A DNA stretch of 64,000 nt from assembly GCF_934747485.1 (NCBI RefSeq), contig NZ_CAKVGN010000006.1, positions 1 through 64,000 on the forward strand, given 5' to 3'. A model generated the notes under the pieces. That model was not told the origin of the DNA, made no database searches, and was given only the letters and a program-made list of their open reading frames with translations. Positions 27,582 to 36,780 of the stretch are shown piece after piece. Within the stretch, counting starts at the first letter, position 1. Each line of letters begins with the position of its first letter. The stretch is from an uncultured Brachyspira sp. GTDB lineage: Bacteria > Spirochaetota > Brachyspiria > Brachyspirales > Brachyspiraceae. A program made the translations under genes and the position numbers.

Positions 27582-29576
27582 ATGACTTTTTTAGAAATTG
27601 AATTAAATAAAGATAAAAAAATCGAAGGTGAAGATTTTAAATATAAGAAAAAGCTGATAGTAGTATTAATTATTTCTGTATTAATATCGGCTATGCTTAT
27701 CATTAGGCTATTTTATTTGCAAATAATTTTGAACTCTCATTATGACAGTTTAGCAAGAAACAATAAAGAGCAAATAATACCAATAGATGCATATAGGGGA
27801 GAGATATTCGATAGAAATGGCGTTATTGTGGCAGAGAACATAAAAATCTATACAATGTACATTATACCTGTTTATTTGCCTAAGAATTATTTTGAGAGAG
27901 AGGAGCTTTTATATAGGGTTTCTAAACTATTTAATATAGATTTGGGTTCTATAAAAGAAAGCTTATCTAAAGTTTCTAAAAACAGTTATGATTCTGTGGA
28001 GATATCTGATAATATTAGTATGTCCCAGATGAGCTATTTGGCAGAGCGTTCTGAGGATTTTCCGGGCGTATATTATGGAAGTAAATCTATAAGAAACTAT
28101 CCGCTTGGCGAGACTATGACGCATATATTGGGTTATATAGGTAATATTTCGCAGGAAGAGTTTGAAAGTAAAAGAATAGAGGGATATAGAAGAGACAGCG
28201 TTATTGGTAAAGAAGGCGTTGAGCAGTATTATGATAAAGAGCTTAGAGGAATAGACGGTTATGAGCAGTGGATAGTTGACTCAAGAAACAGAGTAAAAGA
28301 AACCATTGCTCCTGCAGTTGGTAAGCCTATACCGGGTAAAAAATTAATACTTAGTATAGATTCTAAAATACAAAAAGATGCAGAAGAGCTTCTTAGAGGT
28401 CAGGTTGGAACTATTATAATATCGAAGCCTACTACTGGTGAAATACTTGCTATGGTAAGTTCGCCTTGGTATGACCCTAATATTTTTATAGGTAAAATAG
28501 ATGCTAAGAAATATTCTGAGCTCATCAATAACCCTGCTAATCCATTTTGGAATAAGGCTATAAGGGGAAGATATCCTCCGGGCTCTACTTTTAAGCTTGT
28601 TAGTGCTTTGGGGGCTCTTGCTGAAGGAAGAATTGGAGCTTATACTACAAGATTCTGTGCGGGAGGTATGCTTCTTGAAAACAGATTTTATAGATGTACT
28701 GGTCATCACGGCTATGTTAATATGTATAAGGCTATTCAATTTTCTTGCAACACTTATTTCTACAACTTGGCTTATGAGCTTGGACCAAACTTTATAAAGA
28801 AATATGCTGAATTATTAGGATTTGGAGAGCTTACAGGTATAGATTTGCCGGGTGAAAAAATAGGTACAGTTCCTAGTTCTGAATGGAAGAGAAGAAAGAT
28901 TGGTGAATATTGGTGGGACGGTGATACGCTTCAATATGCAATTGGTCAGGGTTATATGTCTGCTACTCCTATAGCGGTTCATATGGCTACTTCTGCTATC
29001 ATAAATGACGGTATTATGTATAGACCTCATGTTGTTAAAGAGATTAGAAGTTCTCAAACTGATGAGGTAATATATAACAATGATAAGATTGTAATGAAAA
29101 AATTGGAAATAAGTAAAGATATATTCACGGTTATAAAAGAAGGCATGAGAATGGCTGTAGCAGGCGGTACTGCAAGAAATGGTGCTTGGTCGCCTAATAT
29201 AAAATTGGCAGCTAAAACTTCTACAGCACAAAACGCTCAAGGTAAAGACCATACTTGGATTACTATTTATGGACCTTATAATCAAAGACCTAAAGATGAT
29301 ATGATTGCTGTAACAGTTATGCTTGAAAACAGCGGCGGCGGCGGCGGTTCTACTGCCGGACCTATTGCTACTGCTATGCTTCGCTCTATAATAGACGGTG
29401 ATGACCCTATACAGGCAAGAAACTCTATATATGGAAGAATGCAAAGCATATATAGGCAAGTTAGAATTGCAAGACAGCAGCAAGCTTTAGAAAATGCTGA
29501 AAATGCTAATAATAATAACGAAAACACTGAAAAAAATATAAATACTCAAGAGGATAATAGAATACAATATGAATGA
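27582..29576 (+). CDS. mrdA: Penicillin-binding protein 2 (elongation transpeptidase)
   Basis: Class B PBP that crosslinks peptidoglycan during side-wall growth, partner of RodA. One transmembrane helix (about 25-48) then a dimerisation domain beginning QIIPIDAYRGEIFDRNG. The transpeptidase domain carries the Ser-x-x-Lys in YPPGSTFKL (about residue 336), SCN in FSCNTYFY, and KTS in AAKTSTAQN (about 544; most PBPs have KTG). C-terminal 35 residues are Asn/Gln/Glu rich. The stop overlaps the rodA start by 8 bases, indicating coupled translation. Length 664 is normal. Confidence 0.94.
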   Translation: MTFLEIELNKDKKIEGEDFKYKKKLIVVLIISVLISAMLIIRLFYLQIILNSHYDSLARNNKEQIIPIDAYRGEIFDRNGVIVAENIKIYTMYIIPVYLPKNYFEREELLYRVSKLFNIDLGSIKESLSKVSKNSYDSVEISDNISMSQMSYLAERSEDFPGVYYGSKSIRNYPLGETMTHILGYIGNISQEEFESKRIEGYRRDSVIGKEGVEQYYDKELRGIDGYEQWIVDSRNRVKETIAPAVGKPIPGKKLILSIDSKIQKDAEELLRGQVGTIIISKPTTGEILAMVSSPWYDPNIFIGKIDAKKYSELINNPANPFWNKAIRGRYPPGSTFKLVSALGALAEGRIGAYTTRFCAGGMLLENRFYRCTGHHGYVNMYKAIQFSCNTYFYNLAYELGPNFIKKYAELLGFGELTGIDLPGEKIGTVPSSEWKRRKIGEYWWDGDTLQYAIGQGYMSATPIAVHMATSAIINDGIMYRPHVVKEIRSSQTDEVIYNNDKIVMKKLEISKDIFTVIKEGMRMAVAGGTARNGAWSPNIKLAAKTSTAQNAQGKDHTWITIYGPYNQRPKDDMIAVTVMLENSGGGGGSTAGPIATAMLRSIIDGDDPIQARNSIYGRMQSIYRQVRIARQQQALENAENANNNNENTEKNINTQEDNRIQYE

Positions 29577-30885
29577 AAAAAAAGAATTAAAAAGATTATT
29601 TGTATTTGATTGGAGAATACTTATTTCCATACTTTTTCTTATGGTGGCAGGTGCTATAGCTGTATATTCTTCAACATATTCTCCAGATTCTGGTAAAACG
29701 AGTTGGATATTTTTGAAATATATATTTTTCTCTGTTGTCGGTCTTGTTATTATGTGTATTACTATGTTTATCAACTACACTAAACTTGCAGAACATAGAA
29801 TGTCTTTATATATACCTATGCTTATTGTTTTGATACTTGTACTTATTCCCGGAGTAGGTACTACTATTAACGGAAGCAGCAGCTGGCTTTTTGGTATGCA
29901 GCCTTCAGAGTTTGGTAAGATAGTAATGATTATATTTTTAGCTGGTTATTTAGACCAAATAGGTGATAAAATAAAGCAAGAAAAATATTTTTTAATAGCG
30001 GGGATTTTTATTTCAATACCTATTGGTTTAGTTTTAATGCAGCCGGATTTGGGTACTGTTTTAGTATATTGTTTTATAGTGTTTGTTATGTTATTTGTGG
30101 GAGGGGTGCCTTTAAGATATATTATATCATTATTAAGTATAGGTGTTATAGGTTTATCTATACCTATGTTTTTGGAATATAAAAGAATGTCTGATGATAT
30201 AAATAATATTCTTTTTAACTTCCTATCACAAAGGCTTTATATAGGATATATTGCTGGAGGATTTTTATTTATATCAATACTCCTTCTTACAATAAACTTC
30301 TATATGAACAATAAATATGTAGAGCTGCTTTCATTTTCTTTTTTTGTTTTGTTTTTAAGTATGTGTGCTGCTTTAACTTTTGATATAGGATTAAAGACTT
30401 ATCAGAAAGAGAGATTATTAGTATTTATGAATCCAGAGCTTACTAGGCTTAGTTCCGGGTATAATATCATTCAATCATTAATTGCTGTTGGAAGCGGCGG
30501 GCTTTTTGGTGAAGGATTTCTCAATGGAAGTCAGTCTCAATTAAACTTTATACCTCAGCAGGTAAATGACTTTATTTTCTCAAATATTTGCGAAGAGTGG
30601 GGATTTATTGGAAGTGCTTTGGTGGTATTAGCTTATGCTACTATATTTGTGAGGGGTATTACTGTTGCTTATTTTGCTAAAGATAGGCTTGGAGCATTAA
30701 TTATATCTGGCGTAATAGCTATGTTTTTATGCCATGTTCTTATTAATATTGGTATGGTAGTTGGAATGATGCCTATTACAGGTTTAACTTTGCCTTTTGT
30801 AAGCAGCGGCGGTTCTTCTATTTTAACTTTTTCTATATCTATTGGGCTTATATTTAATGTTGAAGCGAGAAGGTATGTACATTAA
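29569..30885 (+). CDS. rodA: Rod shape-determining SEDS glycosyltransferase
   Basis: Polytopic SEDS protein that polymerises lipid II glycan strands with PBP2. It has about ten hydrophobic helices. VMQPDLGTVLVY carries the catalytic Asp region, and SSSWLFGMQPSEFGKI and GLTLPFVSSGGSS are family signatures. RodA proteins are normally 360-420 residues; 438 here includes an extra pair of helices around residues 220-275. It is translationally coupled to mrdA. Its stop TAA overlaps the next ATG by one base. Confidence 0.92.
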   Translation: MNEKKELKRLFVFDWRILISILFLMVAGAIAVYSSTYSPDSGKTSWIFLKYIFFSVVGLVIMCITMFINYTKLAEHRMSLYIPMLIVLILVLIPGVGTTINGSSSWLFGMQPSEFGKIVMIIFLAGYLDQIGDKIKQEKYFLIAGIFISIPIGLVLMQPDLGTVLVYCFIVFVMLFVGGVPLRYIISLLSIGVIGLSIPMFLEYKRMSDDINNILFNFLSQRLYIGYIAGGFLFISILLLTINFYMNNKYVELLSFSFFVLFLSMCAALTFDIGLKTYQKERLLVFMNPELTRLSSGYNIIQSLIAVGSGGLFGEGFLNGSQSQLNFIPQQVNDFIFSNICEEWGFIGSALVVLAYATIFVRGITVAYFAKDRLGALIISGVIAMFLCHVLINIGMVVGMMPITGLTLPFVSSGGSSILTFSISIGLIFNVEARRYVH

Positions 30886-32051
30886 TGGGTATTGCAAGAA
30901 ATAATATTTTAACTGAGAAAGTATTAATAGTTGATACTAATATCGATTATGCTAAGTTTATTCAGAAATTCTTAAAAAAAAATAATTATTTATGTTATAT
31001 AGCTTTATCTTATGAAGAAGCTATTAATATGACATATGAGAAAATACCAGATTGTATATTAGTTGATTATATGCTTCCTAATGCGGGAGCTTGCAGATTG
31101 GCTGAATATATAAAATCTGATAATTTATTAAAAAATATAGCTGTACTATTTTTAACTGCTTCTGATAATAAAACAGAATCTCTTAAAGCATTTGACTGCG
31201 GGGCTGATGGTTTTTTTGAGAAGTCTATTGATACGGATTTGTTTCTCTCTAAAATGAAATCTTATATTAGGCTTAAAAAGGCTATAGAATCTAATATGAT
31301 GTATATGGATATATTAAAGAGAGATATAGAATATGCTGCCAAATTGCAAAAGACTATACTTTCTTACGGCAACACATCTATACCTAAAAATGAAATATCT
31401 ATACATCATTATGCACCAAATGAGGTTTCTGGAGACTATAGCGGAATAAAGCTCATTAATGATGGATATTATGCTATACTTCTTGCCGATGTATCCGGAC
31501 ATGGGGTTGCTGCAAGCATGCTCACTATTTTAATAAAATCTTTTTTTGATTCGCATGCTATTATAGATGATAAAAATACTTCGCCTGCTGTTTTTTTAGA
31601 TAAGCTTAATAAATTTTTTATAGAAGAGGGATTTGATAAAAATTTATTTGCATGTGTATTTTATGCAATTTATAATAATGAAACAGGCAAATTGTTGTGT
31701 TCATCTGCAGGTTCTCCAAAACCTATTTACTATTCAAACAGTGAAGATGAAATACATACCATAGATATAGACGGTACTTTAATTGGAATGATTGATAATA
31801 GCGAGTATACAGAGATAGAAATTCAATTAAATAGAAATGATATTTTATTTGTTTTTACAGATGGAGCTTATGAGGTATTTGATGATAATAATAATATGTT
31901 TGGCGATGAACATTTAAGACAAATATTTTCTAAAAATGTTAAAAATAATGTTGATGATATTAAAGAAAAGATTATTGCTGAGATAAAATCTTTTACAAAA
32001 GAGCCTTTAAAAGATGATGTCAGTATGATTATTTTGAAAAGGACTAATTAA
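30885..32051 (+). CDS. Response regulator with SpoIIE-type phosphatase output
   Basis: 388 residues. A REC domain (about 12-128) has the acidic VDTN pair, phosphoacceptor Asp61 in CILVDYMLP, Thr in LFLTASD and Lys in GFFEKSI. A short coiled linker (ILKRDIEYAAKLQKTIL, the common pre-SpoIIE helix) leads to a PP2C/SpoIIE phosphatase domain with VSGDYSG, LADVSGHGVAASMLT, FTDGAYEVF and KDDVSMIIL metal motifs. It would dephosphorylate a phosphoserine protein when the receiver is phosphorylated. It overlaps rodA (TAATG), so it is coupled to wall-synthesis genes. Its kinase and target are not in the window. Confidence 0.9.
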   Translation: MGIARNNILTEKVLIVDTNIDYAKFIQKFLKKNNYLCYIALSYEEAINMTYEKIPDCILVDYMLPNAGACRLAEYIKSDNLLKNIAVLFLTASDNKTESLKAFDCGADGFFEKSIDTDLFLSKMKSYIRLKKAIESNMMYMDILKRDIEYAAKLQKTILSYGNTSIPKNEISIHHYAPNEVSGDYSGIKLINDGYYAILLADVSGHGVAASMLTILIKSFFDSHAIIDDKNTSPAVFLDKLNKFFIEEGFDKNLFACVFYAIYNNETGKLLCSSAGSPKPIYYSNSEDEIHTIDIDGTLIGMIDNSEYTEIEIQLNRNDILFVFTDGAYEVFDDNNNMFGDEHLRQIFSKNVKNNVDDIKEKIIAEIKSFTKEPLKDDVSMIILKRTN

Positions 32052-32139
32052 GAAAATAATTTAATAAAACAATAAAAAAATTCTTTTTTTGCAAAAAATA
32101 TAATAACTAAAAAACTATAGATTACGATAATATTGTTAG

Positions 32140-32168
32140 TTGACATATTATAGTTTTTTCTGTATTAT
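32140..32168 (+). promoter_or_regulatory. Promoter for flbB
   Basis: TTGACA (32140-32145), 17-base spacer, TATTAT (32163-32168). It lies within an inverted repeat (AAAAACTATA near 32111 and TATAGTTTTT near 32150), which may be a weak terminator of the preceding gene or an operator. Confidence 0.65.
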
Positions 32169-32201
32169 GTATACTATTATGTTATTTAGGTGTGAATGTT
32201 T

Positions 32202-32918
32202 ATGAAATTTAAAATAGCAATATTGACTGTAGTTAATTTAATAGCTTTTATAGCATTACTTTATATGTTTGATATATTTGGAGTTGTTAATTATTATACT
32301 TTAATGCGTACTAAAATAGCTCCTAATGTGCCTTCTTTTTTAACAAGATTTACTCAAAAGCCAAGAGTTGAAGACATGGCTCTTTTGGCGAGAGATGACC
32401 TTAATAAAATGAGGGAATCTTTTAATTTAAGAGAAAAAGATATACAAGCACAGGAAGCTTTAATAGCTAGTAAGGCTATAGAATTAAATTCACAATCTGA
32501 ATTAATAGAGCAGGATAGGCAAAACTTATTAAATGCTTGGTCTAATTATCAGGCTACTATGGACGAATCTGCTCAGTATCAATTAGTGCTTACAGATTTG
32601 GCTAACAAAATTAACAGCATGCCTCCTCAAAACTCTGTTGCTTTGCTTAATCAGTTGGCTGCTAATGGTTCTGATGATTTAATTATAGATGTGTTAGTAG
32701 AAATGGATTCAATAGCTGCAGCAGAAGGAAGAAACAGTACAACTTCTTATTTGCTTAGTTTGATGGACACTACAGTGGCAGCAAGAATATTAGAGAAATA
32801 TGAAGCACGCACTAACCCTAATAATAATACAGTACCTTCATCTCCTAATGATTTCCCTTCATATACTCCGGATAATAACGAAATGCTTAATGACGGTATA
32901 ATGGATATGGGAGCTTAA
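32202..32918 (+). CDS. flbB: FlbB-like periplasmic-flagellum collar protein (MotE-like)
   Basis: 238 residues from ATG 32202 (AGGTG 32188-32192 spaced for it). One N-terminal transmembrane helix (about 3-25), a coiled-coil region (about 65-120, LREKDIQAQEALIASKAIEL) and then the MotE/MgtE-N-like helical module INSMPPQNSVALLNQL, DLIIDVLVEMDSIAAAEG, LLSLMDTTVAARIL. This order matches spirochaetal FlbB, a scaffold of the flagellar collar that holds stators. The C-terminus is Pro/Asn/Asp rich. Unlike in Borrelia or Treponema, no other flagellar genes are adjacent. Assignment is by pattern. Confidence 0.68.
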   Translation: MKFKIAILTVVNLIAFIALLYMFDIFGVVNYYTLMRTKIAPNVPSFLTRFTQKPRVEDMALLARDDLNKMRESFNLREKDIQAQEALIASKAIELNSQSELIEQDRQNLLNAWSNYQATMDESAQYQLVLTDLANKINSMPPQNSVALLNQLAANGSDDLIIDVLVEMDSIAAAEGRNSTTSYLLSLMDTTVAARILEKYEARTNPNNNTVPSSPNDFPSYTPDNNEMLNDGIMDMGA

Positions 32919-32948
32919 ATAGAAATTAATAATTTTTATATAATAAAA

Positions 32949-32986
32949 AGATGCTGGAATTTTTTCTTATTCTAGCATCTTTTTTA
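32949..32986. terminator. Terminator between flbB and the M20 gene
   Basis: AGATGCTGGAAT (32949-32960) pairs with ATTCTAGCATCT (32969-32980), one wobble, followed by a T-run. Upstream A residues make it partly bidirectional. Confidence 0.85.
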
Positions 32987-32999
32987 TATTTTTTATTAA

Positions 33000-34154
33000 C
33001 TATTTGTTTTCTAAATGTTTTATAGCCCATTCACTCATTAATATGGTTGGCTGATATAGTTGTGATTCATCTATTTCAAATTTGCTGTTATGATGAGGAA
33101 TATTTTTTTCTGTCATAGTAGAGAAGAAAATAAATACTCCGGGTATTTTTTGTTGATATTCAGCAAAATCCTCTCCTCCCATAGAAGGTATAAATTGAGG
33201 CAATTTTTTAAATCCTAATTCTTTGCACACTTGAGTTAATTCATCTGCTATTTTTTTATCATTAATAACAGGAGGACAGCCCCATTCTATAGTTACTTCT
33301 GCTTTTAATCTATTAGCCATAGCAATATATTCTGATATTTCTTTTATCCTGCTTCCTATGAATTTTCTATTCTCTTCACTAAATGTTCTAAAAGTTCCTT
33401 CTATGTTTACTTCTGAAGGTATAATATTATATTGGCTTCCTCCGCTAATTACACATATTGATATAACAACAGGGTCAGTAGCTATTATTTCTCTGCTTTT
33501 TATGTTGTATATAGCTTGTACTATTTGACTTGCAGTTAATATTGGGTCAAATCCTGAATGAGGATAAGCTCCATGCGAACCTTTACCTACAACTTTAATA
33601 ATAAATTTATCATTAGAAGCCATTAATCCTCCTTCCTGAATAATAAATTCACTATTAGACATACCACTATCTATATTTCCAACATGCGTACCAACTATAG
33701 CACTAACACCATCTAATAAACCATCTTTTATTAAATTATTTGCCCCTTTTGATATCTCTTCAGCAGTTTGAAAAACTAATCTCACAGCACCATTTTTCAA
33801 TCTATCTTTATTTTCTAATAAATAATAAGCAGCACCTAATAAACAAGCAGTATGAGCATCATGTCCGCAAGCATGCATATTACCATTCTTTGAAGCATAT
33901 TCAACTCCTGTCTCTTCTGCTATAGGTAAAGCGTCCATATCAGCCCTAATAGCAACTATATTGCCGCTATTAACATTTCCTATATCACATACCATTCCAG
34001 AATCTAAAGAGCATTCTTTTATTTCAAGTCCCAATGATTTTAGTTTATCAACAACATATTTTTTTGTTTGAGGCAGCTCTGTGCCAACTTCTGGTATTTT
34101 GTGTAATTGCCTTCTCATTGTAATAATCATTTCATTTAATTTTTTATTTTCCAT
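33000..34154 (-). CDS. M20D amidohydrolase (hippurate/N-acyl amino acid hydrolase type)
   Basis: 384-residue cytosolic metallopeptidase relative. N-terminal MRRQLHKIPEVGTELPQT, RADMDALPIAEETG, the metal-binding MHACGHDAHTA (about residue 97), FQTAEE and a late MGGEDFAEYQQ. This set defines the amidohydrolase/M20D group, which hydrolyses N-acyl or N-acetyl amino acids. Substrate cannot be set from sequence; DapE-like N-acetyl-diaminopimelate deacetylase is an alternative in the same group. Monocistronic. Confidence 0.88.
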   Translation of the reverse strand: MENKKLNEMIITMRRQLHKIPEVGTELPQTKKYVVDKLKSLGLEIKECSLDSGMVCDIGNVNSGNIVAIRADMDALPIAEETGVEYASKNGNMHACGHDAHTACLLGAAYYLLENKDRLKNGAVRLVFQTAEEISKGANNLIKDGLLDGVSAIVGTHVGNIDSGMSNSEFIIQEGGLMASNDKFIIKVVGKGSHGAYPHSGFDPILTASQIVQAIYNIKSREIIATDPVVISICVISGGSQYNIIPSEVNIEGTFRTFSEENRKFIGSRIKEISEYIAMANRLKAEVTIEWGCPPVINDKKIADELTQVCKELGFKKLPQFIPSMGGEDFAEYQQKIPGVFIFFSTMTEKNIPHHNSKFEIDESQLYQPTILMSEWAIKHLENK

Positions 34155-34305
34155 TTTTATATATGCCTTTATTAAAAATATAATATAAAATATATCAATA
34201 TTTAGTATAATATCAATATTTAAATTTTAATAAAGTAATATTAATTTTTGCAATTAATTAATTTTCATTGTACTATTTAATTAATTAATATTTAGGACTG
34301 ATATT

Positions 34306-35178
34306 ATGAAGCCTATATCTAAAGAAACAATTAAGTTTTTATTGGAATTACAGCAAAATGAGATTACAGAACATGCAATATATTTAAACCTTGCTAAATT
34401 TGTAAAAAAAGAAGATGATAAACAAATACTTATCAATATTGGGGGAGAAGAATTTACTCATGCTAAAATATTAGAAAAATATACTAATAAAAAACTAAGA
34501 CCTCAAAAGTTTAAAGTTTTTAAATATTTTATTTTAAGTTTTATATTTGGGTATACATTTGTTATTAAGATAATGGAATCTGGAGAGAAGAGTGCTGAGT
34601 ATATATATTCTAAGATAGTTGATGAAGTGCCTGATGCTAAAACTATAGCTTTTGAAGAATATGAGCATGAAAACAAACTTATATCAATTTTAGATGAGGA
34701 TAGGCTTAAATATGTTGGTTCTATGGTTTTGGGTTTAAGTGATGCTTTAGTTGAAATTAGCGGCACTTTAGCTGGGCTTACTTTTGCTTTGCAGGATAAT
34801 AGGCTTGTGGCTTTATCTGGAATAATTACTGGAATATCAGCTACACTTTCTATGGCTTCTTCTGAATATTTATCTGCTAAGGCTGATGGAAGTAAAAATG
34901 CTTTTAAATCTTGTTCTTATACTGGAATAATGTATTTAATTACTGTGAGTCTTTTAATTATGCCTTATTTAGTTTTCAATGTTTCTATTTATGCACTTAT
35001 TGCCATGCTTATAATTGTTATAACTATAATATTTTGTTTTACTTTTTATATTGCTGTGGCTAAGAGTATTTCTTTTAGAGAGAGATTTTTTGAGATGGCT
35101 GGTGTTAGCTTAACAGTTGCTGCTATAAGTTTCTTTGTTGGAATGCTTGTAAAACAATTTTTGGGTATTGATATTTAA
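34306..35178 (+). CDS. Ferritin-like/VIT1 fusion iron (or Mn) membrane protein
   Basis: 290 residues. The N-terminal half (about 1-115) is a rubrerythrin-type four-helix segment with ligand-like ExxH sets: NEITEH, EEFTHAKI and EYEHEN. The C-terminal half is a CCC1/VIT1 transporter with MVLGLSDALVEISGTLAGLTFAL and ASSEYLSAKADGS. This layout matches membrane-bound ferritin A (MbfA), which exports or stores iron under peroxide stress. The substrate is inferred. It may be cotranscribed with the next membrane gene, 27 bases on. Confidence 0.85.
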   Translation: MKPISKETIKFLLELQQNEITEHAIYLNLAKFVKKEDDKQILINIGGEEFTHAKILEKYTNKKLRPQKFKVFKYFILSFIFGYTFVIKIMESGEKSAEYIYSKIVDEVPDAKTIAFEEYEHENKLISILDEDRLKYVGSMVLGLSDALVEISGTLAGLTFALQDNRLVALSGIITGISATLSMASSEYLSAKADGSKNAFKSCSYTGIMYLITVSLLIMPYLVFNVSIYALIAMLIIVITIIFCFTFYIAVAKSISFRERFFEMAGVSLTVAAISFFVGMLVKQFLGIDI

Positions 35179-35205
35179 AAGTTTAAAAAAGGAAATTATT
35201 TTTAG

Positions 35206-35727
35206 ATGAAAAGAGAATATAGATACAATATAGAACATAATGATTTTATTGATTTTCAGCTTCACTATTTGAAAACTAATCCTGAGCTTCAAAGTTCATT
35301 AAAAAAAAATCTAATTATTATTATATTGCTATATGCGGCGGTTCTTATAGGAATGTTTGTATATTTTAAAAGCAGTTTATTTATGCTTTTGATAGTTGCT
35401 TTGTTAATAACTCTTGTATCTATTTTACAGATAATTAGCTATAAAAAAAGAGTTCAAAAAAATATCGTAAAGAAAGTTTTGTCTTATATAAAAACAGGAA
35501 AGCTTGATGATATTTTTGGTGAGAAAATTTTAACTGTTTATGATGAAAAGATTGTTTTTAATGAAACTAAGGGTATAAAAAACTTTAATAAATCTGATAT
35601 AAAAAAAATAGAGCAGAGTAAATTATGTGTTTTTATATATACAGATGATATGTCTGCTATAATAATTCCTAAAAAAGTTCTAAGCAAAGAAGATATTGAT
35701 TTTCTTATTTCCTACAAAAAAATATAA
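35206..35727 (+). CDS. YcxB-like membrane protein
   Basis: 173 residues. Two adjacent hydrophobic helices (about 32-70, IIIILLYAAVLIGMF and LFMLLIVALLITLV) are followed by a C-terminal beta-rich domain ending VFIYTDDMSAIIIPKKVL and an FLISYKK end. That pattern matches the YcxB C-terminal domain, function unknown. It follows the iron transporter by 27 bases with AAAGGAA before the ATG. Confidence 0.7.
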   Translation: MKREYRYNIEHNDFIDFQLHYLKTNPELQSSLKKNLIIIILLYAAVLIGMFVYFKSSLFMLLIVALLITLVSILQIISYKKRVQKNIVKKVLSYIKTGKLDDIFGEKILTVYDEKIVFNETKGIKNFNKSDIKKIEQSKLCVFIYTDDMSAIIIPKKVLSKEDIDFLISYKKI

Positions 35728-35747
35728 TAATTTTCATTTTGTGGTTA

Positions 35748-35786
35748 TTGACTTTTGTTTTTTAAATGTTAGAATAATCTAACATT
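35748..35786 (+). promoter_or_regulatory. Promoter with overlapping palindromic operator
   Basis: TTGACT (35748-35753) and TAGAAT (35770-35775) form a promoter with a 16-base spacer. A perfect 9-bp inverted repeat AATGTTAGA/TCTAACATT (35765-35773 and 35778-35786) covers the -10 box. It fits repression of the DUF438-like gene; the repressor is unknown. Confidence 0.55.
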
Positions 35787-35806
35787 ATATAACAGGAGTT
35801 TTTATT

Positions 35807-36646
35807 GTGAATAAATTTATAAATATAGATGAAAGCGTGTATAATACATGTAAAAATCATAGTGAAATAAAAGATATATTATATGATTTGGGTTTTGAGG
35901 CTATAAAAAATCCTCTTATGTTTAATACTGTTGCTAAGAAAATAAGCATTAAAAAAGCATTAGAGATTAAAAAAGTAAGTGAAGATAAGTTAATAGAAAA
36001 ATTTAGAGAAAATGGTTTTGATATTGCTAATAGAAACAGTATTTTAAAAGATTTGATAATGAGGCTTCATAATAATGAAAATGCTGAAAGTATAAAAAAA
36101 GAATTTGATATAAAATTAAATAAAGTATCTGCTATTGAAATACATAATGCCATGCATGAATTAATAAAAGAAGGAATGGATGTTGATGAAGCTAAAGAAT
36201 ATTTTTATATTAGGAGTTTAATTTTAAAAGATGCTATAGAGAACAGTGAAGATGATATAATATATTTCAAAAATACAAACAGAGAGATAGAAAAATTATT
36301 AAAAGATATATTAGAAAATAGAAATAGAGATATTTTTGAAGAGCTTTATAAAAAAGTAAAAAAACATTATATAAAAAAAGAATCTTTAATTTTTACAGCA
36401 TTAAAAAAACATGATAATGATGAGCCTTCAAAGGTTATGTCTAAAGTAGATAAAGATATAATGGAGCATATGGATTATATAAAGAATAATAATCTTGATG
36501 ATAATAGTTTTTTTACTGAGATAGATAAGCTTTACAATAATATAAATGATATGATTTATAAAGAAGAAAATATATTAATACCGCTTGCTTCATCTGTGCT
36601 TTCTGAAGATGAATTAAAAGAGATAAAAGATAACTATATTAAATAA
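35807..36646 (+). CDS. DUF1858/DUF438/hemerythrin-like protein with missing ligands
   Basis: 279 residues from GTG 35807 (AGGAG upstream). Residues about 5-60 match DUF1858 (HSEIKDILYDLGFEAIKNPLMF). About 65-140 match DUF438 (LHNNENAESIKKEFD, ELIKEGMDVDEAKEYF). About 145-275 resemble the hemerythrin-like part of that architecture (KNTNREIEKLLKDIL, KKHYIKKESLIFTALKKH, PSKVMSKVDKDI). Typical members start this part with an HPxH-type ligand set. Here it reads NSEDDIIYFKNTN, so the iron site appears incomplete. It may be a sensor or a decayed di-iron protein. Confidence 0.75.
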   Translation: MNKFINIDESVYNTCKNHSEIKDILYDLGFEAIKNPLMFNTVAKKISIKKALEIKKVSEDKLIEKFRENGFDIANRNSILKDLIMRLHNNENAESIKKEFDIKLNKVSAIEIHNAMHELIKEGMDVDEAKEYFYIRSLILKDAIENSEDDIIYFKNTNREIEKLLKDILENRNRDIFEELYKKVKKHYIKKESLIFTALKKHDNDEPSKVMSKVDKDIMEHMDYIKNNNLDDNSFFTEIDKLYNNINDMIYKEENILIPLASSVLSEDELKEIKDNYIK

Positions 36647-36674
36647 ATTATTATATTTTAACTTTTATAGCATA

Positions 36675-36713
36675 ATGATAGTTAATAATACTATATTAAC
36701 TATCATTTTTTTG
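36675..36713 (+). terminator. Terminator of the DUF438-like gene
   Basis: ATGATAGTTAATA (36675-36687) pairs perfectly with TATTAACTATCAT (36694-36706), followed by a T-run. Confidence 0.88.
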
Positions 36714-36780
36714 TTTAAAAATTTTTATTATTGTGTTAGACTATATGAAATAATATTTTTATGTACGTTATAGGGGTAAT

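Noticed and set aside
28815..29483. 222-codon antisense frame in mrdA
   Set aside because: Serine/arginine-rich low-complexity product with no ribosome-binding site, caused by codon bias of the PBP2 gene.
32111..32160. Inverted repeat as terminator of the REC-SpoIIE gene
   Set aside because: The loop is nearly 30 bases and contains the -35 box of flbB, so I list it only as a remark.
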